64,000 nt of DNA, taken from NCBI GenBank assembly GCA_015847255.1, contig JADLZK010007653.1:62001-126000 (forward strand). The letters are read 5' to 3'. The notes beneath the pieces were generated by a model. It was given only the letters and a program-made list of their open reading frames with translations. It did not search any database and had not been told where the DNA came from. Below, in pieces: positions 10,866 to 21,354 of the stretch. This stretch comes from Hyparrhenia diplandra (lineage: Eukaryota; Streptophyta; Magnoliopsida; Poales; Poaceae). A program made the translations under genes and the position numbers. Every line of letters begins with the position of its first letter. The stretch's first letter is position 1.

Positions 10866-10995
10866 ATCGCGAGAAGCTTTCAGTCTGGTCTCCTGGGCAG
10901 CATAGTCAGGTTGACGAAGTGAAATATTAGGAGTGTTGAGTGGATGTGTATCTACTGCTGAATTTGGCACATAAGAACTTGAACTGGCAAGTTTC
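10866..10995 (-). pseudogene. Exon-like gene fragment captured in the Helitron
   Basis: A minus-strand segment opens after ATTTGAAG and ends AAGCTTCTCGCGAT|GTAAGG, a strong donor. In between, one frame is open and includes VDTHPLNTPNISLRQPDYAA and QETRLKASRD. Composition is that of a Ser/Asn-rich protein linker, not transposon sequence. I do not recognise the parent gene. Confidence 0.4.
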
Positions 10996-12918
10996 CTTCA
11001 AATTTGAATTTTCTTTGTTTCCTCGATAATGCTGGAAGTCTTATTATCCACAATTGTGAGCCCTTCCTGTTAAACAAAGGAAGCAACAGGTGCTCAGTTT
11101 AGAAAATGGCTCGAGAAGTTTATGCCATCCATTTGATTGAAGGAGAGATTTAAAAAAACAGAGATGCACATATGACATATGGCTCCAAAAGCTTATGCCA
11201 TCAATATGAACAAGACTTTCAGATTTCGTCATACAATGCATTTAGTCTACTAAAGAGAGTGAAAGAATGAAACATATAAGATCAGACCATGCAGTACATA
11301 TGTCACATAGAAAAAGTTCGCATTAATGCTACTGAAACTATAAGAAATAAGAAGCACATATTAAATTAGCATTGCCTTTAGATCACTACATGTAGTTTAA
11401 CAGAGGCACTATGAGCCCAGGGCCATATCCAATATTTGCAGTAAAGGGAAACTGTGCAAGCAGAAGCTTTAAATCTGGTTTACTCATTATACCTTGATTT
11501 CTCACATTTGTATCCATGCAATTGAAATCAGTTGTAGAAGGTTACTGCAGCAAAGGGTTACTTAAGGTTTTGAAATCTTCAAGGACTACTTAAGGCTTTG
11601 ATACGCAGTGGAGCATGTATTATTAGTAACTAATAGATACTTAATGGCAGAAAATCAAATTTACATAATTGAAATCAATAGTGGCAAATGGCTCCTAGGC
11701 ACATCAGTGCACCCAAAAACTATTCAGTAGCAATATACTATGCATAGCCATGTATTTGATTTGGCTTGGAAAAAAAGGGACCGTTGTATACCAAGGAACC
11801 ACAATCTTGAACCACAAAAAATACACATCCGTTCAAGCACACAATTTACTTTGGGGCTTCTTAGTAGTAAGAAAAGTACATAGTTCTGAACCTACCATCT
11901 CTGAAAAATAATACATGTGCATATAAGTCTCAACTAATAGGGTTAGAATTCTGTGAGTCTCAATCTGCACGAGTGCACAAACAAACAATCGAGATCAACC
12001 CAAAGCATCAATTCAAATGGATAGGCGGTTACATGTATGCTCTAGTGTAACTGAGAAAGTTGAGGTGAATGCATCCTCCAGCATTTGTTCTTGGTTTCAT
12101 GTTGTTTTTTTGTCCTGATGAACTACAGACAGGGCAGGCCATAAAGCAAGTAAATTTAGTACAGACATTTGATGGTGCTAATACAGAGCATGTTGTTTTT
12201 AATCTAGTTCCTGGTATTCGAACTTCTCAGGTACACTCATTGGACAACTCTTGGACTGGAATTCCTTTCAGTTTGGTAGGAATCAGATTCTATCTCCTAT
12301 TTACCTGTGAACTAATAGCAAAATAATCTGTTTGGATAGGAACTGCGTAGTACAAATTCAAAATTGTTGCTCAAATCAGTGCTAAGATAAATGGAACAAG
12401 AACTGATGGGATCTGGCTTTCCACTTCAAAATGACAGCACAAAACACAATGAAAGTTGAAAACTGATCCATTACTGCAACTTGAGACTATTTTATACCAA
12501 AGCCAATACTGGATGCTTCTTTTGACAAAGCTAGGTCCAGAACATCAGTAAAATCCTCTCTACCAATGAAACTAAAGTTCTTGGCCAAGCAATCTTAATG
12601 CCACCATTGGCATGCTCAGGCCTCCCCTGCATGGGCGACTCATGTATTATCAGGACTTAATGAAGACTGTCGTTGACAGATTCTTTTCATAGGCCTAGTC
12701 TATTTGTCGACGGCAAACACGAACTAAGAGCCACTTGGAAACTTCATATGAAGCTCTCGGTTGTAGCCTTGTAGGGCCAAATAGTTAACAATTGAAGCCT
12801 AGTGTGACAAGGTTAATTTCGGATTGATGCAGGTGGGCCGACATATTCGGATCTGAGCGACCCCTCCTTAATTAGTTACTCCTATGGCTACAGCGTTCCC
12901 GGTTAAGATCGCCAAATC

Positions 12919-13178
12919 TTATCGGGCCCAGAGAAACGCAATCCGCCCGTACCTTGGTCCTTGAATTCGGGTGCGTGTTGCGGTCGGAGCGAGAGGGTGA
13001 AGCTGCTGAACCCTAGGTCCTCGCACTCCCTCGCCGGAGCCGGTCGGCGGGACCGAGAGGCCGTAGCGGCACATGAGGACCACGGCGAGGACCGCCGCCA
13101 CGGTGTGGCTGCGGCGGGGTGGGCGAGGGCGTCGGCGTCGGGAGTGCGGCGGCGCGCGGGAGAGGGAGAAGCCTTCAC
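12919..13178 (-). pseudogene. GC-rich first-exon-like fragment near the Helitron 5' end
   Basis: Two overlapping minus-strand frames are open. One includes AAVLAVVLMCRYGLSVPPTG, which could be a signal anchor, and a donor-like AAG|GTACGG follows at about 12952. Base composition jumps to that of a grass first exon. This may be a captured 5' exon; the protein is not identified. Confidence 0.3.
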
Positions 13179-13697
13179 GGGCTTTGGCGAGGGGAGAGTC
13201 TTGCGGCTTGCGGCGGGGGAGGGTGTGTGTGTGGGCGGGCGGGGGGGCTTGCGGCGCGCGCCGTAGAGAGCGGGGGCTTGCGGCGGGAGGGGAGGCGGGG
13301 GCGGTGAGCGTAGGGGCGGGGCGGCGGGGGGCGGTTTCTTTCTAGCTTGCGACGGGGCGGCGGCGGTTCCTCAAGCGAGAGAGGCGGGTGGTATCCCCGG
13401 GCAAGCGGGGTGGTCGCGGGTGGACTGGCGGAGGGGAGCGGGGTGAAAGCCGAGAATCGACGATTTACTTTCATCCTTTTTAGTAGTAAGATGATTAAAG
13501 TAATTTGAGTTTTTGTGATGATGTAATGCTACTTTTTTGAAAAAGACATACTTTGTTTGTGTAGAATTGGGGAAATCCCATTTACCATCGTCGTAGTGGG
13601 AGAATTCCGGACGCAAAGAGTGGACCCAAAGTCAGTGAACTACTGTAAGTCCTTTTGTCACCGTGTCCACGGGCTGGTGAGTGGATGGGACGTGTGC

Positions 13698-13838
13698 GAC
13701 AATGGTAAATGGGATCAAGGTCATATACACATCGCTGCGTTGTGGAAGCAATCAATCTCGATGTGCTTCGTGTGACAATGGTAAATGGGATCAAGGTCAT
13801 ATGGACATCAATGCGTTGTGGAAGCAATCGGAATGTAA
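13698..13838. repeat. 76-bp tandem duplication inside the copia RNase H/C-terminal region
   Basis: GACAATGGTAAATGGGATCA begins at 13698 and again at 13774, and both copies continue to GTTGTGGAAGCAATC. An inverted match, CCCATTTACCATCG, sits near 13576. It is a local duplication, not an array. Confidence 0.7.
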
Positions 13839-16800
13839 AAACACAGCATTTGGTGAAGTGCAACACTAGGGAGCGATGTGGGCGCATCGAATGGTACTCA
13901 ACCTTTGCACTAGAATGAGACACAACGGCGCCATTGGAGGACCGGGAGACCGCATTATCACCAAGGAAAATGTAGTAGCTCGATGTAGATTGTTGGGGGT
14001 CTCGATAACTTGTTTAATTTGCATAAGAGTATGTTGTTAAATACTATAGAGAGGACCACCATTGATGTGGAGGCCACTGTCGAGAATGCCCTTAACTTAG
14101 TGGAGGATGTGCTTGACTAGCGCGGGTCATGCATGAACTGGCACACCACGGCAAGCTTGGCATGAGCGTCCATAAGTGTCGTTGTAGAGTGATACTCTGC
14201 CATGCTTGCTCGTTGAAGAAGATCAACATCATATGGGTGTTATTATAGGATTGGCCATCGTGCGAACGTTTGACGGAGATGCTCAACATGAAGGTGCTTA
14301 ATGATCTTATGAAGGAGAGCCACAAATTGGATTTGCTCCGGTGTCGTGGTCATGATGCCTAGTTTGGCGCCGGCGGTCCATGTCATCGTCCCAACCTGGA
14401 CGATGTCCAGGAAGATCACCATCTTGTTAGCCATGAAGTTGGCGTGCACACCCCCTACCTAGTGTGCCACTGTCAACGAAAGATGTTCGGCAGTCCAACA
14501 AGGGGTATGCCCATGTTGGTGGATGAGTCGGTAGAGGTGCGTGAGATGACTAGCAAGACGAAAGATATGAACACAAGGTCTTTACCTAGCTTCGGTCACC
14601 GTTAGAGCGTAAAACCTACGTCCTGCTCTGTGTATTGTATTGATTGGTATATGGTTACATGAGTTTTGAGAGGTGGTCCCTACCCGCCTTATATAGCCTG
14701 GGGGGTAGTGTTATAGATCCGAACAGGTCGGTTGTATCTAGTCCTGGTTGCTTACAAGAGGGAACTTTACATGCAATACGATTGATAGCATACCGTTGGA
14801 GATATTCCTTCGCGGTCAAGCATATGTTGTGCTTCCTTGTGGTGGTCGTCGACTAGCTACGAGTACTGCCAAGCTTGATCTTGCGGTCTGGGTCATCCTG
14901 GATGGTGCGGCCCATGATGAGCCGTGAGGGGATAGGGGTTTATCCCCCCACAGTGGCCTGCATTAATTGAGGCATTGAAGATCCGCCATAGGAGTGGAGA
15001 CGTTGGCGGGGCACCCTACATTCATTGAGGCGTAGGGACAAAGGCAGCAATGGACTAGCGATCACCCGATACCTGCCCGAAGGAATAGGGTCATGAATAG
15101 ATTGGTCAAGGGGAGTGGGGGGAGGGTAGTTACTGATCGGCGAGACAAGGCCAATGTTCCTAGAACTGTTGGAAGACCGATCTAGAGCCAGGAACGGGAT
15201 GGGTGGCAGTGGAGGCCCCATTGCTGGTGCTACTGGCACTGAAGGTGACACATGTAGTGGTAGTAAGGAAGGCAAGCTACCACACAGGGTGTCAGGCTGC
15301 CTAGTCCCTGGCGTCGGAGGGGGATCGGCCAGCGTGGCACCAGCCAGCGGGCCTGTTGATTGGCAGGGCAGCTGGCAAGACATGCCCAACCGAGATGAAG
15401 GGGTTGTCATCAAATTCCGGCCAAGAAGACTACAGATGCTCAACACCCAAACTGACACTGTCGCTCAAGACTTGAAGAGGGTGGAGCTACCAATGTTGAA
15501 TCCTGCAGCAAGAAATTAAGAGCCGATGGGGCTGTTGGAACAGCCTCAAACTGAAAGACATTCTCATCAAATACAAGTGACAAGAGATGGATGCAACGTG
15601 TAGACAAATCCATGCAGCCATTAAAAAAATTGCGGGCTATAGAATTTAGCGGGAGGTTGGCCAAAACGCTGTAGCGGCGCTATTAGCGCGCTAATGAGCA
15701 TCGCGACAGGTGCTTCTGGTTGCTATTAGTGCGCTATTTCGGCAGGAAGGTTGTAGATATCCCCATTGCTATTGTAACGAAGAATCACGCGGGGGGTATG
15801 CAGGTCCTTAGAAAAGCCTAAGACATAAAATTCAATAGAACAATTATTGACATGTGTGAATTGACGACCAGAAAGTAAGTTGTGAACAAGGTTAGGCACA
15901 ACAAGAATATTGTTCAAAATAAAACAGAAGTGCCAAACTTGAAGTGCCACGGTTAGATATAGTCAAAGTTTGACCGTTGCCTACAGTGATTAAGGAAGGG
16001 GGTACACGGAGGTGAGTGAGGAGCTTACCATCAGTTCATGATATGTGTGAGGAGGTGATGAGGGACAACAAACAGATGGATCATGAACATTCAAGTCCTT
16101 TCAAGAATGTCAAGTCAAACTTGATTTTGATAGTGTTAGAAGAGAAATCTGATTTTACAACTAAAACCAAGAATTCAAATTGAGTTTTAGCTCTATGCTT
16201 CATGAAGAAATACTTAATTAAGAAGAGTATGATGTCATGGCATGAAGTGGAAGTTGTGTGACGATGCCGCCTCCCAGGACCTGCGCACGGGACGAAGTAC
16301 GATCCGTGTCGCACACGGTGACTCCTGCGCATGGGCGTGAAGATCGGCCAAACGGACAACGACACGCGCCGATCCGCGATGGGCTGTGGCGGTGGTGTGA
16401 AGAGCGAGAAAGGACCGTGGCGCCGCGATACGGCCCAACTTTGTGAAGACCGGATCGTGAGCTGAGGGGTAGGAGCCGCCGGAGACAGAAATCCTCAGCG
16501 CGCGAACACGGATCATGCGATGATGGGCGCGCCAACAATTGAAGTTCGATGCGCCCGGCGGGACGCGCGGAGAGATGCACAGCGGCGGGCGGATGGAAGT
16601 CGTGCGCAGCGCGATGAAGACATGCAAGCGGCGTAGACCAAGACCGCGCAGACGTCCGGGATCCCGACGGAAGATGAAGGCGCCCGGCGCCAACTGATGT
16701 GGATCTGGCGAGACATGACTTGCTGGCTTGCTGCTATGGGCGGATTGCTGTTGCATGCCGATGGAAATGAAGATCGAAGATCAATGAGGGCGCCCGGGAG

Positions 16801-16851
16801 TGGAAATGGATTCTCCCGGGGAAGCAGATCAAACCTAGAGCTCTGATACAA

Positions 16852-16991
16852 TGTTACGAATAGAGAATGACACAACTGAATTGATACTATTGAGGCCCAA
16901 AGGGGAGAAGATATAGAGTACAAGTGAGACTCAGTAAAACCCTAAACTAGGAGATTACCCTAATGCCCTTTGACTATATTATACCTTAACA
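16852..16991 (-). repeat. 5' LTR of the decayed copia element
   Basis: On the minus strand the segment starts TGTTAAGG and ends CGTAACA, giving TGTTA/TAACA ends. It is followed by TTGTATCAGAGC, a one-base variant of the initiator-tRNA-Met primer site usual in copia elements. Only 140 bp, short for a plant LTR. Confidence 0.65.
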
Positions 16992-18523
16992 TCTGATACT
17001 AGTTGATGCTTGATATCCCTGTTGGCTGTTGCCACATTTCTTAGGTCTTGTTCATGGTCATAGCCTCACAGGCCATGTACATAATGGAGTTTGTTAGTGA
17101 AAACAAAAAGTAATTCTGGTACTCTGTGGATTCTAAACATGTTTTATGTTACTCAGCACAGAAGTTTTAAGCTGTAAATGTAAACAAAGTTGCAAGAAGT
17201 TACACATGACCTGGAAAAATTATGGACTACTTCACGCATATTGCTTTGTAATAACTAAGTTTGCTTGTCATTCCTTTGGCATTTTCACATCTTATTCTAT
17301 GATCAGTTCTAAATTTCTAATAGGTGTCTGCTTATCCTTATCGTGTGAAATGCAAAAAGAATGTCCTCACTCGTCATAGTTAGCTGATCTTTTTTTTGAG
17401 GCAACATATCAATATGTTCTTTAATGTTTGGTTTGAGTAATGATTGTTAAAATCTAGTCCTATTTCTGAACCTCATCTTGCTATGAAAAATACAATGAGT
17501 TGCTTCATCAAAAATTTATCATGACCATAATACAATTAGAAAATAAAGAATTTTCTCAAATATGTAGAAAATCTGTGTATCGTGGCATTAAGAAGGGAAA
17601 AAATGAATAGTCAAAACTAGAACATTTGCCCCCTTTACAACCAAACATGACCTGAACCAAAAGAACACACACTAGCTAACTGGCGAGGCACCAGAGGTGA
17701 GCCTCTTAAAAAAAATTGTCTAAGGGCGAGATGGATGCTAGGGTTGGCATCACTAAAGAACAACAGTTGCCTCTACAACAGTTCATGCGCACAGGGACCA
17801 GGGTTATCATGGGCACCAAAGTATTAATCCTTAACCACCAGTCACAGTACTTGTCATCTGCGAATGGTAGCACGGCAAGCCATAGTGACAAAAAGAGGAG
17901 AGTCATAGAACTTGTGATCTGCGAATAGTGACAAAGAGGAGAAACCACACTTGTCTAGAAAAGATAAACCCGATAGAATATGTTGAATGTTCTTAGCTTC
18001 TTTATCAAAAAGAGGATGGTATCTGGATGTGGTAACCCTCTGCAGGATAACCTATAGAAAGAAAGAAATTATACACCAAACATCATCAGTGGCAATATTA
18101 ATTTATTATGTTGAAGTGGTAAATATACAAAAATTCAGTTCCATATCATTGTAACCTCTCATATCCTCATGGAGCAACTAAAAAAGACTTCACATGGCCC
18201 ATGGGATGCTCAAAGCTGTTCTGCTGTGCGAAAGCTACACTGCTACAATGATGTCTATGTCCTCCCACATGCAGTAGGATTGATGATTTCAAGTTAACAT
18301 AAAAGGTCAACTTACAAAACATCACTAGTGTTTTTTTAAGGGCCACTTGACCCAGCCTTCTTTAGAGGCTATGTAGGAACCAGGGATTGCGCCTGATCTA
18401 TAGCAGTTCCTCACATCACTAGTTGGTTTACATGCATTTTTTAAAAAATATCCCCTTCTACATAAGTATTCATTTTTACTGAGTTCGGTTATGCAAAGCT
18501 GTTCATTGTTCCATATCTTTCAG
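16992..18523 (+). other. Remaining host part of MurG-like intron 2
   Basis: AT-rich intron-like sequence with no gene. One internal near-duplication, ACTTGTCATCTGCGAATGGT near 17850 and ACTTGTGATCTGCGAATAGT near 17910, is the only structure noticed. Confidence 0.5.
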
Positions 18524-18659
18524 ATACCATTGCCAACAATTCTGGATCACCACCAAACTAGAAATGCATATATCATGGCTGATATCATGGGAGCAAAGGT
18601 CATCACCGAAGATGAACTTGATTCTAGCAGTCTCACATCTGCAGTTGATGAAATTTTTG
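18524..18659 (+). CDS. MurG-like exon 3: glutamine-loop region
   Basis: Intact exon beginning IPLPTILDHHQTRNAYIMAD and continuing with IMGAKVITEDELDSSSL. HQTRNA matches the conserved HQ..NA motif near the MurG sugar-nucleotide pocket. Flanked by TTTCAG and G|GTATGT. Confidence 0.88.
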
Positions 18660-19033
18660 GTATGTGTGGTATCTTACTTCAGTTTCTCATGCTACTGGCC
18701 GACATGATAATGATAAATTCATTGATTATCCTATACCTGAGATCAGAATTGAATATAAAGAGGATGGGTGGCGTGAAAACATGCACCTTGTAATGTTTGT
18801 CTGCCATTGATCTCATCATGCTGTAGACATTGCTATGCCTTGTTGGATTGCTGCTAGTAATTCACTTTGTATTGGATTGCCATGATTGGACCATGACTAG
18901 TTGGATTGCTTTTCATTTCTGCAGAGTATATAAAATATGTTCATGTTTTTTTTTATCTTATAAAGGCGCTCATTCCTGATGATCTTTTTCCCCCTTCAGA
19001 TTGATATTACTGATCTAGTTTTATTTTACAGGT
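18660..19033 (+). other. MurG-like intron 3
   Basis: GT-AG intron of about 370 bases ending TTTTACAG. AT-rich with nothing else seen. Confidence 0.75.
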
Positions 19034-19150
19034 GATGAAAAATTGATGGCAGACATGTCTCAGAAGGCACTAATTGCAGCCCGACCTAATGCTTCAGCTG
19101 ATATAATCCGCCACATATGTTCATTGATTGGTGCACCCTACCCATCATGA
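19034..19150 (+). CDS. MurG-like exon 4: C-terminus and stop
   Basis: Completes the Gly codon split by intron 3 and encodes GDEKLMADMSQKAL, then ARPNASADIIRHICSLIG, ending YPS and TGA at 19148-19150. The C-terminal helix follows the MurG pattern. The exact start may be off by a base or two. Confidence 0.82.
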   Translation, partial: DEKLMADMSQKALIAARPNASADIIRHICSLIGAPYPS

Positions 19151-19756
19151 AACTTCTTTTAGACATCGCAAAGAGTTCATGTCATGAAAACATTTTGTAT
19201 TGTTTTTGTTTTGTAGCAACAGCATCTTAGTTCCATTCATTATTTGCTTGAATAATGATGGTGCAGTTTTGCGCCCAAAAAAAAGACCCCGAATGGTGCT
19301 TCTAGATAGCGTTCAATTGGCTGTTCTTCACATCCAATGGATGGCCTTTTTTCTGTTTACAATAATATTATGGAGATGTTGTCAACGTTTAAAGTGAGTG
19401 TATTTGCTTAACTTTGGGCTGATACCTCTTTTTAAATCGAACTAAAGCCGAAATTTTCCATTATCTTTAAAAAGTAGCGTTCTATTGGCAGCCACAATTA
19501 TTAGTGTTGTGTCTTTTTGTTCGAAGATTTTTCAGAAAGTGCAAGAAGCTGGCCTCTTGCAAATCTTGAAAAACGACCTTGATAAGATGAAACACATACC
19601 AGATACTGTTCTTGATTAATGTATTCTGTTACAATAATTTTGAGCTACGAAATGAAGGCAAAGTACGATGTTTGGCTCTTTCTTTTGTACTGACATTCAT
19701 TTGCTGTTGATTGGCTGAAAAAATATTTTGTCAGTACATGGCTTGAAAAGGTTAGA
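19151..19756 (+). other. 3' flank of the MurG-like gene with a possible exon relic
   Basis: Probable 3' UTR and downstream DNA. Two exon-like pieces are present. One near 19340-19396 reads MDGLFSVYNNIMEMLSTF before a GTGAGT donor. One at about 19534-19620 follows TTTTTCAG and reads VQEAGLLQILKNDLDKMKHI before a stop. Together they resemble the last exons of some gene, but I cannot name it and the upstream frame has stops. Confidence 0.3.
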
Positions 19757-19900
19757 AGGGCGGGCCTGGTGCAAGTGGTAGTGCTCTCTCTTTTGTTATC
19801 GGAAGGTCTCGGGTTCAAGTCCCAGCCTCCGCACATTGCACATGGTGCGGGTAAGGCTCGGCGCTAAAATACTCTTCCCCAGACCTCCGATAAAATACTC
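19757..19900 (+). mobile_element. tRNA-derived SINE of the Au type
   Basis: The 5' part resembles a tRNA gene with a box A-like TGGTGCAAGTGGTAG and a box B-like GGGTTCAAGTCCC, the internal RNA polymerase III promoter. It is followed by GTGCGGGTAAGGCTCGGC and CTTCCCCAGACCTCC, the 3' body typical of grass Au SINEs. There is no clear poly-T end or target duplication, so the copy is old. It is not a functional tRNA: the acceptor stem and anticodon arm are absent. Confidence 0.72.
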
Positions 19901-20463
19901 ATTATGTTCAATCACAAGAAATTCATTCATCATCTACCACGTGATTGTAATTATGAGTCTCTTATTTGAAAGTGTGCCTAAAAGATACAGGAGTAGAGAG
20001 AAGATGGTTTACACACAAGTAGAACCAGCACATCATTTGAGTGACAGCACGAACCAACACAAAGACTATCAAATTAGCTTACGAATGAAACTAACGTCAC
20101 ATCATTTGGGTCTTGCACCAAGAAGTTATGATCATATTAGTGTAGACTGCTTGGAAGGTCAATAGTCTTCTTCGGACAAGATAATGGTACAACTTCTCAT
20201 TCAATACACTACCATCTTATTAGTACAGTATTGTTTTTACTCAGCGCTGAGTAGGGTTCCAGAACAACCAAGGTTTTTCCTTAGTTCTCCCACCTTTCTA
20301 TCGTGTCTGATTGGATCCTCCTCCTGATCTTGATCGTGAGTCCACCTCCCTATTCGTTGTCGGTGTCCACGTAAAATCTCCGCGATGGAGCCCAGTTGTC
20401 AGTGTCCACGTAAAATCTCCGCGATGGAGCCCAGCCTAATTCTGCTAGCCAATACTTGGTTTT
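19901..20463. other. Noncoding spacer with a 42-bp tandem duplication
   Basis: GTGTCCACGTAAAATCTCCG starts near 20361 and again near 20403, each copy followed by CGATGGAGCCCAG. The sequence leads into the LINE fragment and may be part of the LINE 5' region. No gene seen. Confidence 0.45.
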
Positions 20464-21093
20464 TTGTCAGGGGGCCATAGTGGTTTTTGTGTGGGCGTGA
20501 TCATGGAGTCATTTACCGTTGATGTGAGTGTGTTGTTGGAGAAGATGACGTTGATGTCAGTGTGTTGTTGGAGTTGGAGAAAAAAATCCATCAAAATAGG
20601 GGGATCAGGAGGGGAATCGAGCTCGAGAGGGGACCCTCAGGCGGTGGGGAGGGTGCTAACAGAGAAGCCTGTCCTTGCGGATGCACTTGAAGCCACTTTG
20701 GGTAGGATTTGGTGCCCAATGAGAGAGATCAAATGCGAGGATTTGGGTAAGAACCATTTTCTATTCACTTTTCTTGAAGGATCGGGGAAGAGGGAGGCTA
20801 TGGAGGAAGGTCCTTGGATGTTCGGTAACAATCACATTTATGGCTGAATATGATGGGGCAAAGAGGGCTGATGAGATTGCCTTCACATCGATCCCGATTT
20901 GGGTGAGGGTGTCAAAACTGCCACCCGGGTTGATGGTTGGTGAAGAAGTCTCGAAGGTTGATGCTGATAGTGATGGTATGGCGTTTGGAGAATGTCTCTG
21001 AATCAAGATTAGGTTGGACATCCACAACCCAATGATGCGGGGTGTAACTATGTATCTAGAATAGATGGAGAAGAAAGAAAACTATGGTGTCCA
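20464..21093 (+). pseudogene. LINE (L1-type) ORF1 fragment, DUF4283-like
   Basis: The open frame includes VGRVLTEKPVLADALEATLG, then GRIWCPMREIKCEDLGKNHF and EGPWMFGNN. In a second frame it continues IAFTSIPIWVRVSKLPPGLM, then GVTMYLE. This is the N-terminal RNA-binding (DUF4283) region of plant L1 ORF1 and related retroelement proteins. The frame change near 20845 and stops after 21050 show decay. Endonuclease and reverse transcriptase are absent, so it is a fragment. Confidence 0.7.
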
Positions 21094-21354
21094 TGTTGGT
21101 ATTTCTTAGCACAACCACTAAGAGTAGACTTTTGATCTACCCAGGATGATTACTTTAGAAATACTCAGATAGATTCATTGATTATAGAGGTCAATCCGTT
21201 GTAGCATTTCACCCGGAGTATTCAGAGTATCGTTATTTATATTTTCCCAAAGGAATGCAGGTTTGTGTGAAGTCTAGTATAATGATGATCATAGTCCACA
21301 ATGTAAGTATGAATAACCATTAGTTTAGTACAGGGGTAAGAATGATATTCAAGG
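21094..21354 (-). repeat. LTR relic related to LTR Z
   Basis: Starts TGTTGGTATTTCTTAGCAC, the reverse complement of a Gypsy LTR end. It shares GTAGCATTTCACCCGGAG and TTATTTATATTTTCCCAAAG with 25130-25190 and 41650-41710. It is cut at 21354 by the insertion of element X. Confidence 0.6.

Larger units (their letters stand above)
10273..13491 (-). mobile_element. Helitron, minus strand, probably non-autonomous
   Basis: Read on the minus strand the element begins TCTTACTACTAAAAAGG, close to the TC-starting 5' ends of plant Helitrons. It ends with a short hairpin, CCCGT...ACGGG, about ten bases before a terminal CTAG. The flanks are A at 10272 and T at 13492, the expected insertion between A and T without target duplication. 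Length is 3.2 kb. No Rep/helicase is visible. The minus strand carries exon-like pieces (10866-10995 and about 12919-13178) with donor sites, in keeping with gene capture. A tandem duplication lies near its 3' end. Confidence 0.72.
13590..16991 (-). mobile_element. Decayed Ty1/copia retrotransposon
   Basis: Minus-strand fragments occur in copia order. They are the 5' LTR (16852-16991), a poorly preserved gag region (16000-16840), a GAG-pre-integrase segment (15950-15726, LVVPNLVHNLLSGRQF), the integrase end (15664-15440, MDLSTRCIHL and VFDENVF), a Pro-rich linker (15458-14940), reverse transcriptase (about 14450-14090, ending QFMHDPR), RNase H (14090-13840) and the C-terminal LCVRNSP motif near 13600. 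Each part has stops or shifts. No 3' LTR is visible; the Helitron end lies 100 bp beyond the last motif. It is old relative to the Gypsy elements of the window. Confidence 0.75.
10209..18523 (+). other. MurG-like intron 2, enlarged by nested transposons
   Basis: The donor after 10208 and the acceptor TATCTTTCAG|ATACC at 18524 are both canonical and in phase with the flanking exons. The 8.3-kb interval holds a Helitron (10273-13491) and a decayed copia element (13590-16991). The stretches 10209-10272 and 16992-18523 appear to be original intron. No other gene is seen in 16992-18523. Confidence 0.75.
7755..19150 (+). pseudogene. MURG: MurG-like UDP-GlcNAc transferase gene, four exons, disrupted
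   Basis: Bacterial MurG adds GlcNAc from UDP-GlcNAc to lipid I, giving lipid II for peptidoglycan. Land plants keep plastid homologues, and an N-terminus rich in Arg, Pro, Ser and Ala fits a transit peptide. Exons are 7755-9518, 10100-10208, 18524-18659 and about 19034-19150, with GT-AG introns. After removal of the hAT insertion and one duplicated 8-mer the first exon stays in frame. Family signatures are a Gly-rich N-domain loop, STGGAPALPA, LVLGGAEGSPEIN, the SRAGAMTCTEILATGKP donor-site region and HQTRNA. The coding sum of about 430 codons suits the family. Breaks are the hAT insertion at 7830, one-base frame changes near 8838-8842 and 9246, and an intron 2 swollen to 8.3 kb. The two small indels could be consensus errors; the transposon cannot. 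Gene identity is strong, loss of function is probable. Confidence 0.85.

Noticed and set aside
13560..13925. Inverted CCCATTTACCAT/ATGGTAAATGGG arms as a DNA transposon
   Set aside because: They fall within the copia RNase H and C-terminal coding remnants and reflect a local duplication; no terminal repeats or target duplication.
7755..19150. Bacterial contamination as the source of the MurG-like sequence
   Set aside because: The coding region is split by three GT-AG introns, has a transit-peptide-like start and plant transposons inside.
19757..19840. Possible functional tRNA gene
   Set aside because: Box A and box B are present but no cloverleaf can form, and the sequence runs into an Au-type SINE body.
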